From Mediterranea massiliensis (GTDB taxonomy: Bacteria; Bacteroidota; Bacteroidia; Bacteroidales; Bacteroidaceae), in the NCBI GenBank assembly GCA_015060695.1, contig SUYA01000002.1, forward strand, positions 248,001 through 312,000: 64,000 nucleotides of DNA, read 5' to 3'. A program made the position numbers and the translations under genes. The first letter of the stretch is position 1, and every line of letters begins with the position of its first letter. The notes under the pieces were generated by a model. That model worked only from the letters and a program-made list of their open reading frames with translations, was not told the origin of the DNA and did not search any database. Shown piece by piece: positions 54,240-63,414 of the stretch.

Positions 54240-55402
54240 TGAAACTAAGATTATTAGCAATATTATTATCCTGTTTCTGCATCACAATAGGGAATGCACA
54301 GGAAACAGAGGGAATGCGCTACGAAGTTTTAAAATGTAATATGCCACAATTTTATGAAGCATTGAAATCTCAACTTACTTATCCTCTGGCATGGGGAAAC
54401 AGTACAATAACAGATTTCAATGAGTGGCGTAACCAAGCCCGTAACAAAGTATGGGATTGCATGCAACAACTACCTCCTCAGGCTACCGATTACAACATGG
54501 AAATAGTTGCATGTGAAGAACGTGATGGGTATAGTGCACAGAAAATAGAATTCAATGTTTCGGCATGGAGTCGCATTCCTGGTTATCTGCTTGTTCCAAA
54601 AGGTAAAGGGCCATTTCCTGCTATTGTCATGCTTCACGATCATGGAGCGCACTTTTCCATTGGGAAAGAGAAAATGGTTAGACCATTTCACGTTGCAGAA
54701 GAAATTAAAGAAGATGCCGAGCAATGGGTTAAGAAGTATTATGATAATCAATATCTCGGAGACTATTTCGCAAAAAACGGTTATGTAGTATTAGCTATTG
54801 ATGCCTTATTTTGGGGTGAACGTGGTATGGAAGAAGGAAGCGATTATGATGGTCAACAAGCCTTGGCCTCTAATTTCTTGCAAATGGGTACTTCATGGGG
54901 AGCAATAATCAATATAGACGACGTGCGTAGTGCCGAATTCTTGACCACCTTGCCTTATGTAGATAGTACAAGAATTGGGAGCTTAGGCTTTTCTATGGGA
55001 GCCTACCGTTCGTGGATGATGGCAGCTTTAAGCGACATTGTAGCAGCCTCTGCTTCAGTTTGCTGGATGAATACAACCGAATATCTGATGAGCGTGACCA
55101 ACAATCAGAACAAGGGAGGCTCAGCCTATTCCATGATTCTGCCAGGCATACGTCGTTATTTAGATTATCCGCATGTAGCTTCTATTGCTTGTCCTAAGCC
55201 CACTCTCTTTTTTAATGGCAGCCAAGACAAATTATTCCCACAAGAAGGGGCATGGGATGCCTATAGAATCATGCAGCATGTTTGGGACAGCCAACAAGCA
55301 AGCAATAAATTGATTACAAAGACCTGGAACGAGAAACACTTATTTAATCGAACTATGCAAAAAGAGGTGCTCGATTTTTTTAACCGTTGGTTTATCTTTT
55401 AA
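54239..55402 (+). CDS. Secreted alpha/beta-hydrolase esterase
   Basis: This 387-aa esterase is probably a carbohydrate deacetylase or related. Signal peptide (MKLRLLAILLSCFCITIGNAQ) is followed by an alpha/beta domain. It has the oxyanion HDHGAHF, the nucleophile GSLGFSMGAYRSW, the Asp in FNGSQDKLFPQE and the His in NEKHLFN. The ATG at 54239 overlaps the TGA of GH105 (TGATG); the track's 54236 start is a GTG. Cotranscription with GH105 suggests it clears acetyl or other esters from pectin fragments. Confidence 0.82.
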   Translation: MKLRLLAILLSCFCITIGNAQETEGMRYEVLKCNMPQFYEALKSQLTYPLAWGNSTITDFNEWRNQARNKVWDCMQQLPPQATDYNMEIVACEERDGYSAQKIEFNVSAWSRIPGYLLVPKGKGPFPAIVMLHDHGAHFSIGKEKMVRPFHVAEEIKEDAEQWVKKYYDNQYLGDYFAKNGYVVLAIDALFWGERGMEEGSDYDGQQALASNFLQMGTSWGAIINIDDVRSAEFLTTLPYVDSTRIGSLGFSMGAYRSWMMAALSDIVAASASVCWMNTTEYLMSVTNNQNKGGSAYSMILPGIRRYLDYPHVASIACPKPTLFFNGSQDKLFPQEGAWDAYRIMQHVWDSQQASNKLITKTWNEKHLFNRTMQKEVLDFFNRWFIF

Positions 55403-57140
55403 TAATCAATAAATCGTTTCCGTTCTTTATCGGATTCCAACCGTCATCTCCTGCCAAGACAGATTCTATGTCATACCTCTGCAAATTTGATAGTTGATGA
55501 GCAAAAGGAACACGTTTGTTTACGTTGGCACCGGCACCCCTATTGTTATATTCAGCAAAAAATGCTGTTTTTTCTTTCTCTTTACTTCCCCAATTATGCC
55601 AACCTTCAGGCACAATGTGGCTACCCAATTCACATTGGATAAAAACAGATTGGCCATAGGGACGCCACGGACGCCCTAAATAAACCTTAGTCACTCCTTC
55701 AGAGGAGGTTAACTTACAGTCATAGAACAAGTAGCCATATTTCACCCCTTCGTCAGTAGCCGGTGCCGTCACATACCCATTACCCAAACTATGAATATGA
55801 CAACGATTAAAAACTGCTGTAGACCAGCCAAAGATAAAATCAACCGTACCTTCTATATAGCAATCTTCAAAATAATTACGCTGCCCCTTACCATAATTAT
55901 ACAAAGTATCTTGGAATCCTAAGAAACGACATTTTTTAAAGAATGCCCTATCGCCACTAATAAAACAAGCCACAGCTTGCCCTACTGGTCCGGAAGTATT
56001 CTCAAATGTAATATTCTCAGCATAGAAATCAGGCGCATAAATATAACACGAGGAAGAACCGGAAGTACCCATATTTTCGCCAAACTTATTTTTCTTATTG
56101 GCATAATCATCATATGACAAGACTGCACCTTCCTGCCCCATCAATGAAATATTTATCTTACTTTCGGGTATCACCAACTTTTCTTTATAAATACCAGGAC
56201 GCAACAGAATCGTAGTGCGAACATTCTTTCTGAAATCGGGAACTGCATTAATGGCTTCTTGCAAAGTAAAGAAATCGCCACTACCATCTTTGGCTACCAC
56301 AAAATCATAATGTCTCAGATAAGGTTTTAGCGCCGGAACAACTTCTGCTATGGCATCGACAGTTAACGCTGTAATGAGACGTCCACCATATACATTGAGA
56401 TGTGTATCATCTTCACGTCCTTTAGGCAATGCTGGAATCACACCTGGTTTTACCCATAAAAAGAGTTTTTTAGAATCTTCTGGCCCCATACTCTCTACCA
56501 ATTTTTTGGTTATTTGGTTCATATCCACAAACGGCACATTTAATTCTTTAGCTACATTGCGAGGAGATTCTAAATAGGCCCCGTGAGTATCTATTAATTT
56601 ATTACCCACTCGCTGAATTGCTTCCCCTATTTCCGGACGAGTATCATCCTCCATTACGGCATTCTGTATAACATCGGCATCGGCTATTGAGGCAAATTTG
56701 CGACGCACAATAGAGTTAAATAACACAGGAATTGCCCCTTTGGCACGAGCCTCATTTACAAATCGTCGCAGATTGGCATCGAAGGTTGTTCCTGGTTCTG
56801 TATGGCGATCGGCCTTGGGCTTCTCATCATTATGACCAAATTGAATAAAGAGATAATCGCCTGGTTTCATCAACTCCAACACTCTATCCCAACGTCCTTC
56901 ATCTATAAAACTCTTGCTGCTACGTCCATTTACGGCATGATTATCCACCCGGATTTCTTCACTCAAAAATCCGGGAAGCATCTGTCCCCATCCACGTTCC
57001 AAGTTTCCGCCTTCTATATTTTTATTAGCCATAGTAGAATCTCCTATCATGAATATGGTAGGTTTTTCTGTGTCAGCCTTAAATGCCGATAAGAATAATA
57101 ACATCGGCACCCATAATAATAATTTTAGCACATTTTTCAT
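55392..57140 (-). CDS. Bifunctional CE12 acetylesterase - CE8 pectin methylesterase
   Basis: This 582-aa exported protein fuses two esterases. The signal peptide is followed by an SGNH/CE12-like domain (about 27-270, IFMIGDSTMANKN and DDTHLNVYGGRLI), as in rhamnogalacturonan acetylesterases. A CE8 pectinesterase beta helix (about 275-575) follows, with GQAVACFISGDRAFF, GFQDTLYNYG, GTVDFIFGWST and VYLGRPWRPYGQ. It would remove acetyl and methyl groups from pectin. Its 3' end overlaps the esterase gene on the other strand by 11 nt. Its start overlaps the upstream CE8 stop as ATGA. Confidence 0.9.
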   Translation of the reverse strand: MKNVLKLLLWVPMLLFLSAFKADTEKPTIFMIGDSTMANKNIEGGNLERGWGQMLPGFLSEEIRVDNHAVNGRSSKSFIDEGRWDRVLELMKPGDYLFIQFGHNDEKPKADRHTEPGTTFDANLRRFVNEARAKGAIPVLFNSIVRRKFASIADADVIQNAVMEDDTRPEIGEAIQRVGNKLIDTHGAYLESPRNVAKELNVPFVDMNQITKKLVESMGPEDSKKLFLWVKPGVIPALPKGREDDTHLNVYGGRLITALTVDAIAEVVPALKPYLRHYDFVVAKDGSGDFFTLQEAINAVPDFRKNVRTTILLRPGIYKEKLVIPESKINISLMGQEGAVLSYDDYANKKNKFGENMGTSGSSSCYIYAPDFYAENITFENTSGPVGQAVACFISGDRAFFKKCRFLGFQDTLYNYGKGQRNYFEDCYIEGTVDFIFGWSTAVFNRCHIHSLGNGYVTAPATDEGVKYGYLFYDCKLTSSEGVTKVYLGRPWRPYGQSVFIQCELGSHIVPEGWHNWGSKEKEKTAFFAEYNNRGAGANVNKRVPFAHQLSNLQRYDIESVLAGDDGWNPIKNGNDLLIIKR

Positions 57141-58132
57141 TTGTCTGTTATTCTACTTATACTATTAGTATTCTTTATCACTTCAGCAAACCATTCAGTA
57201 TCTTCCTCAAAGAGATAGTTCATGTCTTTATATTTCAGAGCCTCTTTAGAGGTTAGTTGCTTTGCCCATTTCACCCGTTCTTTACGCATTGCACCTTTCC
57301 CTTGATTTTCATATTCGGCATAACGAGCTGTTTTTTCATTCTCTGCATTACGCCAATTGTTCCATCCTTCAGGTTTGATAAAATCCCCCAATTCACAATG
57401 CATAAACAAAGTAAATCCATAGGGTCGCCACGGACGTCCCAGATATACTTGATTCACTGTGGAATCGGCAGTTATCCGACAACGGTGAAAGACATAGCCC
57501 ACAGCGACGTTTTTCGGTGTGGAAGCCGCTGTAATATAAGAATTACGTTTACAATGGATAAGACAATGTCTAAATAGAGCTGTTGCCGGGCCGAAGATAA
57601 AATCGGTAGTCCCTTCAATGTAACAGTTCAAGAAAAGCAGCTTAGCTTCACGCCCACCAGTGTAAATGGTGTCTTGATTGCCCAAGAAACGACAATTTAT
57701 AAAAGCCAACCGAGTACCCTCTGTATGGAGAGCAACTGCTTGCCCCAATAACGGAGCATTATTCTCTATGGTTAGGTTACGAAATGTTATGTTATTGCCT
57801 GCCACCTTAAACGTAAAGGTACGAAAGGTACCCATTTTATTGATATTGGCATGGTCATCGAAAGTAATAACGGTGTTTTCTACATCTTCTCCCACAAAGT
57901 CTACATTTTCTATTTGCTCTGGTAACACTATTTTCTCTTTATAAATACCTTTTTTAACACACACCGTTACTTTATAATCCATGAAGGCACGTATATTTTC
58001 AATGGCTTCAGTTATCGTAGTATAATCGCCCGTACCATCTTGAGCCACTAAAATTTTTCTTTTATAAGAATTGGCTGACACAGCAACAATAACAAAACAA
58101 CAAAAAAGTAAGATAGTCGTAAATCTCTTCAT
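57137..58132 (-). CDS. Pectin methylesterase (CE8)
   Basis: This 331-aa exported enzyme has a Sec signal (MKRFTTILLFCCFVIVAVSANS) and a right-handed beta helix. The CE8 motifs are GIYKEKIVLP, GQAVALHTEG, GNQDTIYTGG with the catalytic Asp, GTTDFIFGPATALF and YLGRPWRPYGFT. It is the first gene of a two-gene unit with the CE12-CE8 fusion. A TATTTTTG box lies at 58173-58180 (minus). Confidence 0.92.
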   Translation of the reverse strand: MKRFTTILLFCCFVIVAVSANSYKRKILVAQDGTGDYTTITEAIENIRAFMDYKVTVCVKKGIYKEKIVLPEQIENVDFVGEDVENTVITFDDHANINKMGTFRTFTFKVAGNNITFRNLTIENNAPLLGQAVALHTEGTRLAFINCRFLGNQDTIYTGGREAKLLFLNCYIEGTTDFIFGPATALFRHCLIHCKRNSYITAASTPKNVAVGYVFHRCRITADSTVNQVYLGRPWRPYGFTLFMHCELGDFIKPEGWNNWRNAENEKTARYAEYENQGKGAMRKERVKWAKQLTSKEALKYKDMNYLFEEDTEWFAEVIKNTNSISRITDK

Positions 58133-58306
58133 GCAATTATTATTATGAGGTATTCAGAATTATTATACGTTACAAAAATAGTCAATAGTTTGAATATAAT
58201 AGAATGTATTATGTACAAAATGGAGGTTTTTCATGTATTTTCGTGCTCGATAACGCTAAAAAGCAAACATTTTTTTTGTTTTTACTAATTATTATGCTTT
58301 TCAAAT

Positions 58307-58336
58307 TTGAATAATTAAGAAAAGGTCTTAATTTTG
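58307..58336 (+). promoter_or_regulatory. Promoter of the EIIC-kduI-MFS unit
   Basis: TTG (58307-58309) and TAATTTTG (58329-58336) are 19 bp apart, a full consensus match. The transcript starts about 55 nt before the permease ATG. Confidence 0.7.
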
Positions 58337-58398
58337 AACCGTTTTTTTATTCTTACCATTAAGAAAAACATAATAAATATCAATTTAAATTATAAAGA

Positions 58399-59802
58399 AT
58401 GGAACAAGTTTTCAGTTACATTATCGGCTTAGGAGCAGCCGTAATGATGCCTATTATCTTTACGATTTTAGGAGTGTGTATCGGTATTAAATTCAGCAAA
58501 GCATTGAAAAGCGGTTTGCTAGTAGGTGTAGGTTTTGTAGGTCTTTCGGTAGTAACCTCTCTATTGACCAGTAGTCTCGGACCGGCTCTGAGCCAAGTAG
58601 TGGAAATCTACGATTTACAGCTTAAAGTATTTGATATGGGATGGCCGGCGGCAGCGGCGGTGGCCTATAACACTTCAGTAGGTGCTTTTATTATCCCTGT
58701 CTGTTTGGGTGTTAACATCTTGATGCTTCTCACCAAGACTACTCGTACAGTAAACATCGACTTGTGGAACTATTGGCACTTTGCCTTTATTGGTGCGGTT
58801 GTTTATTTTGCAAGCGGCAATATCTGGTGGGGCTTCTTCGCAGCCATCATTTGCTATATCATCACATTGATTATGGCTGACTATACAGCAGACAAATTCC
58901 AAGGTTTCTACGACAAGATGGAAGGTATTTCTATTCCTCAACCGTTCTGTGCTGGATTTGTTCCGTTTGCACTTATCATAAATAAGGCATTGGACAAGAT
59001 TCCCGGATTCGACAAATTGAATATTGACGCAGAAGGTATGAAAAAGAAATTCGGTTTGCTGGGTGAACCGCTATTCTTAGGTATTCTTATCGGTTGTGGT
59101 ATTGGTTGCCTAAGTTGCAAGAACGGTGCTGAAATGGTAGATAAGATTCCCAACATTTTAGGTTTGGGTATTAAAATGGGTGCCGTAATGGAGTTGATTC
59201 CACGTATCACCAGCCTGTTTATCGAAGGATTAAAGCCTATTTCTGACGCTACCCGTGAGTTAATTGCCCGCAAATTTAAAGGTGCTGTTGGTTTGAACAT
59301 CGGTATGAGTCCGGCATTGGTAATCGGCCATCCGGCCACATTGGTAGTTTCATTGCTACTTATCCCTGTTACCTTGTTATTAGCCGTATTATTGCCAGGT
59401 AACGAATTCTTGCCATTGGCTTCATTAGCTGGTATGTTCTATCTCTTCCCACTTGTATTACCCATCACTAAGGGTAACGTGTTGAAGACATTCATCATTG
59501 GTTTGGTAGTATTAACCATCGGTCTTTATTTTGTTACCGACTTGGCACCCTACTTTACCCAAGCAGCTCACGATGCTTATGAAGTAACCGTAGCTAAGGG
59601 TAGTCCAGACGGAGCATTGAAGATACCCGAAGGATTTGAAGGCGGTGCTCTTGACTTTGCATCCAGCCCATTTGCATGGATTATCTTCCACTTGACTTAT
59701 TCATTGAAGTATATCGGTGCCGGTGTATTGGTACTCATCACGCTGTTCTTGATGATACTTAATCGTCGTGCCATCATTAAATTTCAAAAGGAGACAAAAT
59801 AA
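58399..59802 (+). CDS. PTS galactitol-type EIIC permease homologue (orphan)
   Basis: This 467-aa integral membrane protein has about ten or more helices and resembles GatC-like PTS EIIC (MEQVFSYIIGLGAAVMMPIIFTILGVCIGIKF and the repeated GVNILML... and GVVMELIPRI-like blocks). No EIIA or EIIB gene is nearby and Bacteroidales generally lack a full PTS, so it probably works as a non-phosphorylating permease. It is the first gene of a likely operon with kduI (49-nt gap) and an MFS gene. Confidence 0.8.
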   Translation: MEQVFSYIIGLGAAVMMPIIFTILGVCIGIKFSKALKSGLLVGVGFVGLSVVTSLLTSSLGPALSQVVEIYDLQLKVFDMGWPAAAAVAYNTSVGAFIIPVCLGVNILMLLTKTTRTVNIDLWNYWHFAFIGAVVYFASGNIWWGFFAAIICYIITLIMADYTADKFQGFYDKMEGISIPQPFCAGFVPFALIINKALDKIPGFDKLNIDAEGMKKKFGLLGEPLFLGILIGCGIGCLSCKNGAEMVDKIPNILGLGIKMGAVMELIPRITSLFIEGLKPISDATRELIARKFKGAVGLNIGMSPALVIGHPATLVVSLLLIPVTLLLAVLLPGNEFLPLASLAGMFYLFPLVLPITKGNVLKTFIIGLVVLTIGLYFVTDLAPYFTQAAHDAYEVTVAKGSPDGALKIPEGFEGGALDFASSPFAWIIFHLTYSLKYIGAGVLVLITLFLMILNRRAIIKFQKETK

Positions 59803-59851
59803 TAATACCCTTAAGTATAATAAAATCACAAACTAAAATAAATTAGAAATT

Positions 59852-60793
59852 ATGAAAAAGTTAGCAATTGCATTATTCATGGGTGTTGCCGCTATGTCGG
59901 CATCAGCCCAAGTGAACTACACAGTACAAACTGCTTGCCATCCGCAAGACGTAAAGCACTACGACACAGAGCGTTTACGCAGTTCATTCTTAATGGAAAA
60001 AGTAATGGCCCCGGACGAAATAAACTTAACTTATACCCTCTACGACCGTTTGATTTACGGTGGCGTAATGCCAGTAAACAAAGTGTTGAAGTTGGAAACT
60101 TTCGACGAATTGAAGGCCGAACACTTTCTTGATCGCCGTGAGTTAGGCGTTATCAATGTTGGTGGCGACGGTGTAGTTACTGTTGACGGCAAAGAGTATG
60201 CCATGAAGTTCAAAGAAGGTCTTTATGTTGGTTGTGGCAAAAAAGAAGTTACCTTCAAGAGCAACGACCCTGCTAATCCGGCAAAATTCTATATCAACTC
60301 TACTCCGGCTTATAAAGAATTTGTGACTCAGTTGATTACAACCGACAAGAAGGCCGACCCCAAAAAGTATGCTATTGCTCAAAGTGATGCCTACGGAAAA
60401 ATGGAAGATAGTAACGACCGTGTGGTTAACCAACTCATCGTTAGCTCGGTATTGAGCAAAGTAAAAGGTGGTGGTACCAACCAATTGCAAATGGGTTTAA
60501 CTGAATTGAAACCAGGTTCTGTATGGAATACCATGCCGGCACATACCCATACTCGTCGTATGGAAGCCTACTTCTACTTCAACGTTACTCCGGGTAATGC
60601 CATCTGTCACTTAATGGGTGAACCCCAACAACAACGTTTGGTTTGGATGCAAAACGAACAAGCCATTACATCTCCAGAATGGTCTATTCACGCAGCAGCC
60701 GGTACCAGCAATTACATGTTTATTTGGGGTATGGGTGGAGAAAACCTGAACTACGGTGACAAAGACGAAATCAAGTACACTGAAATGAGATAA
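59852..60793 (+). CDS. kduI: 5-keto-4-deoxyuronate isomerase with Sec signal peptide
   Basis: KduI isomerises the open-chain form of unsaturated uronate (DKI) to 3-deoxy-D-glycero-2,5-hexodiulosonate. The metal motif is [16 protein letters not shown], with the fourth ligand in EWSIHAAAG, and [12 protein letters not shown]-like [12 protein letters not shown] is intact. The 313-aa length exceeds the usual ~280 because the protein begins with a clean signal peptide ([20 protein letters not shown]) and has an insert near 180-195. It is placed before an MFS importer (21-nt gap). A periplasmic location would be unusual for this family. Confidence 0.93.
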   Translation: MKKLAIALFMGVAAMSASAQVNYTVQTACHPQDVKHYDTERLRSSFLMEKVMAPDEINLTYTLYDRLIYGGVMPVNKVLKLETFDELKAEHFLDRRELGVINVGGDGVVTVDGKEYAMKFKEGLYVGCGKKEVTFKSNDPANPAKFYINSTPAYKEFVTQLITTDKKADPKKYAIAQSDAYGKMEDSNDRVVNQLIVSSVLSKVKGGGTNQLQMGLTELKPGSVWNTMPAHTHTRRMEAYFYFNVTPGNAICHLMGEPQQQRLVWMQNEQAITSPEWSIHAAAGTSNYMFIWGMGGENLNYGDKDEIKYTEMR

Positions 60794-60814
60794 TGCTTCT
60801 TAAATCTGATTACC

Positions 60815-62257
60815 ATGAATCAAAAAATGACTAATTGGCGATGGTGGATTTGCTTGTTGCTTTTTGTGGCAACAACTGTAAACTACATGGACCGCCAAGT
60901 TCTTTCATTGACCTGGAAGGATTATATTGCACCAGAGTTCCATTGGACAGATTCTGACTATGGTACCATTACGGGCTTCTTCTCCATATTCTATGCCATT
61001 GCATGTCTTTTTGCAGGCAAATTTGTCGATTGGATGGGTACCAAGAAAGGCTTTCTTTGGGCCATCGGTGTATGGTCACTCGGTGCCTGTATGCATGCCG
61101 GTTGTGGTTGGGCCACTATGAGCATTGAGGGTGTAGAATCTATTGAAGCACTAAAAGCCATCGAAAACGGTTCTGAATTGGCATTGGCTGTGGCATCGGT
61201 CAGTGTATGGCTATTCTTGGTATGTCGTGCTATTTTGGCATTAGGCGAGGCAGGAAACTTCCCTGCAGCTATCAAGACTACCGCAGAATACTTCCCCAAA
61301 AAAGACCGTGCATTAGCTACTTCATTATTCAATGCCGGTGCATCGGTAGGAGCCTTAGCTGCTCCGCTCAGCGTTCCTCTGTTAGCCGACAAGTTTGGAT
61401 GGGAAATGGCCTTTATTATCATCGGTGTTTTGGGCTTCATTTGGATGTTCTTCTGGGTATTCATGTATGACAAACCGCAAGCATCGAAGTATGTTAACCA
61501 AGCCGAGTTGGAATACATTTTACAGGATGACACTAACGAAGGTAAGGAAGTAAAGAAAGAGAGTGCCAAGGAAGAAAAAGTCATTCCGTTCCTGCAATGT
61601 TTTACCTACAAACAAACTTGGTCGTTCATTGCCGGAAAGTTCTTTACCGACGGTGTTTGGTGGTTCTATTTGTTTTGGGCACCGGCCTATTTTTCTGAGA
61701 TGGGTAAACCTATGCAGACTACTGAAGGCAAGATGTTAGTATTTGTTCTGTACCTCATTGTTACTGTTATTTCTATCTTTGGTGGCTATTTACCCAAGTT
61801 GTTTGTCGAAAAGAAAGGTATGGAACCGTATGCCGGTCGCATGCGTGCCATGTTGATATTTGCCTTTTTTCCGCTGTTTGCCCTGTTTGCTCAGCCATTA
61901 CAGAGCTATTCGGTATGGTTCCCGGCAATTATCATCGGTATTGCTGGTGCAGGTCATCAGGCTTGGTCGGCCAATATATTCTCGACAATCGGAGATATGT
62001 TCCCCAAATCTACCATTGCCACCATTACCGGAATTGGTGCTATGGCAGGAGGTATTGGTTCGTTCTTGATTAACAAAGGAGCCGGTGTGCTATTTGATTA
62101 TGCAGCCAACCAAGGTGATGCTTTCACATTCTTCGGATTTGCAGGCAAGCCTGCCGGCTACATGATTATCTTCTGCATCTGTGCAGTGGCTTACATCATT
62201 GCCTGGAGCATTATGAAGACATTAGTACCGAGACATAAACCTATTGTGGCAGAATAA
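60815..62257 (+). CDS. MFS transporter, ExuT-like hexuronate family
   Basis: This 480-aa major facilitator is of the anion:cation symporter (ExuT/hexuronate) type, with about 12 helices. TTVNYMDRQVLSL lies at the start and CRAILALGEAGNFPAAIKTTAEYFP is the family signature. A roughly 35-residue insertion (SIEGVESIEALKAIENGSELAL) lies between helices 3 and 4. It lies directly after kduI and is likely to import the product of the periplasmic uronate steps. Substrate is inferred from context. Confidence 0.85.
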   Translation: MNQKMTNWRWWICLLLFVATTVNYMDRQVLSLTWKDYIAPEFHWTDSDYGTITGFFSIFYAIACLFAGKFVDWMGTKKGFLWAIGVWSLGACMHAGCGWATMSIEGVESIEALKAIENGSELALAVASVSVWLFLVCRAILALGEAGNFPAAIKTTAEYFPKKDRALATSLFNAGASVGALAAPLSVPLLADKFGWEMAFIIIGVLGFIWMFFWVFMYDKPQASKYVNQAELEYILQDDTNEGKEVKKESAKEEKVIPFLQCFTYKQTWSFIAGKFFTDGVWWFYLFWAPAYFSEMGKPMQTTEGKMLVFVLYLIVTVISIFGGYLPKLFVEKKGMEPYAGRMRAMLIFAFFPLFALFAQPLQSYSVWFPAIIIGIAGAGHQAWSANIFSTIGDMFPKSTIATITGIGAMAGGIGSFLINKGAGVLFDYAANQGDAFTFFGFAGKPAGYMIIFCICAVAYIIAWSIMKTLVPRHKPIVAE

Positions 62258-62283
62258 ACGTTTATCTGAATTATAAACCTTTT

Positions 62284-62323
62284 AAAAAAGGGGAAGCATC
62301 GTAAGAAATGCTTCCCCTTTTTT
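62284..62323 (+). terminator. Terminator of the EIIC-kduI-MFS unit
   Basis: AAAAAAGGGGAAGCAT and ATGCTTCCCCTTTTTT form a strong stem 26 nt after the MFS stop, with a T tract. Confidence 0.9.
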
Positions 62324-62363
62324 AGTCACGCAACAGATTTCTTAAAATATTTCCTTAAAAGTT

Positions 62364-62393
62364 TTGGTAGATAAAATAAAAGCTATATCTTTG
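62364..62393 (+). promoter_or_regulatory. Promoter of tRNA-Met
   Basis: TTG (62364-62366) and TATCTTTG (62386-62393) are 19 bp apart, matching the consensus fully; tRNA-Met starts 22 nt later. Confidence 0.75.
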
Positions 62394-62414
62394 CACCCGC
62401 AATCGAGAAACGAT

Positions 62415-62488
62415 GGCGGGATAGCTCAGCTGGTTAGAGCGCATGATTCATAATCATGAGGTCCCCGGTTCAATCCCGGGTCCCGCTA
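62415..62488 (+). tRNA. tRNA-Met (anticodon CAT)
   Basis: The cloverleaf has acceptor GGCGGGA/TCCCGCT (first pair G-U), D arm AGCTCAGCTGGTTAGAGC, anticodon loop TTCATAA and T-loop GGTTCAATCC. CCA is not encoded. It does not have initiator tRNA features. A CAT tRNA can also be the lysidine-modified Ile isoacceptor, but this body looks like elongator Met. Confidence 0.9.
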
Positions 62489-62498
62489 CAAAGAAACG

Positions 62499-62536
62499 GA
62501 CTGTTAGGTGGCTTCCACACTTGGCGGTCTTTTTTT
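62499..62536 (+). terminator. Terminator after tRNA-Met
   Basis: GACTG pairs with CGGTC around TGG/CCA, followed by seven T residues. Confidence 0.6.
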
Positions 62537-62543
62537 GTATCTC

Positions 62544-63323
62544 TTAGTCATATAGCTTCATCTTTTTATCAATGCGGTAACGAGCCTTTATTTCGGCCGG
62601 TATATAACGGAAACCATTCTTCCGTAAGACATCGATTACGTTCTCATGGGGGTGGGCATTCATATAGAGGTTTACTTTTTGAACGTTGTTCATCTGAAGC
62701 CCTTTATTCCAAATATCTATGAACGAGCGCAAAGGGAGTTGCACTAATTTGTCGCGACGACGAAGGGAACGACGTCGTAAATGATATACATAGCCTTCGA
62801 TTTTTTCTTCGCGAGGTGCTAACAGGGTCATGGCGTTTTCTTGATTCAATCTATTCATCCACTTTACCCGATTGGTGAGGTTTGGTTCTACACCTTCGTA
62901 CCGGCAGAAGTGGTCGAGCACAGCATTGCGCACTTTTAACTGGCTCCAATACTCCATTCCATTGACTTCGGCCGCTTTTATGTTGCAACATAGTGCGTAT
63001 TCGCTGGAATTACTGAGGCATACATCCATTCCTCCCAATCCTTTGCGATGCATGTATAGTTTGCCGAAACGATTGGATTGCATGGTTCTGATTTCATCGT
63101 TGGTTTTGGGGTCGAGCATGCAGTGCATGTTACTATCCACATAGGGGAGATGTGCTTTCCGATTTACATAATAGATTTCTACTTCCTTGGGGTGAATTTC
63201 CAAGAATCCTCCATAGGAGAGTTTGTAATCTTTCAGCATAGCCTCGTTGAGGGCTTGTAGTTGGGTTGTGGGTAGTTGGGGTGCTTCAAGCAGTGCTTGA
63301 AGCAGTTTTTTCATCTTGTCCAT
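62544..63323 (-). CDS. Conserved-looking protein of unknown function
   Basis: I do not recognise a family. The 259-aa soluble protein has no signal or membrane segment. It has an N-terminal helical part (KKLLQALLEAPQLPTTQLQALNEAML). The middle contains RKGLGGMDVCLSNSSEYALCCNIKAAEVNG, and a basic stretch (YHLRRRSLRRRDKL) suggests nucleic-acid contact. The C-terminus ends VIDVLRKNGFRYIPAEIKARYRID. Start at Met1 or Met4 (MKKLLQ) is open. It follows tRNA-Met in the opposite direction. Confidence 0.65.
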   Translation of the reverse strand: MDKMKKLLQALLEAPQLPTTQLQALNEAMLKDYKLSYGGFLEIHPKEVEIYYVNRKAHLPYVDSNMHCMLDPKTNDEIRTMQSNRFGKLYMHRKGLGGMDVCLSNSSEYALCCNIKAAEVNGMEYWSQLKVRNAVLDHFCRYEGVEPNLTNRVKWMNRLNQENAMTLLAPREEKIEGYVYHLRRRSLRRRDKLVQLPLRSFIDIWNKGLQMNNVQKVNLYMNAHPHENVIDVLRKNGFRYIPAEIKARYRIDKKMKLYD

Positions 63324-63414
63324 ATCGATTGTTTATATTTAATATTCAATGCAAATATAAAAAATAAATCGACATGGACAAGCTATAGAATTTTCGTTAA
63401 AAAAACACAAATGC

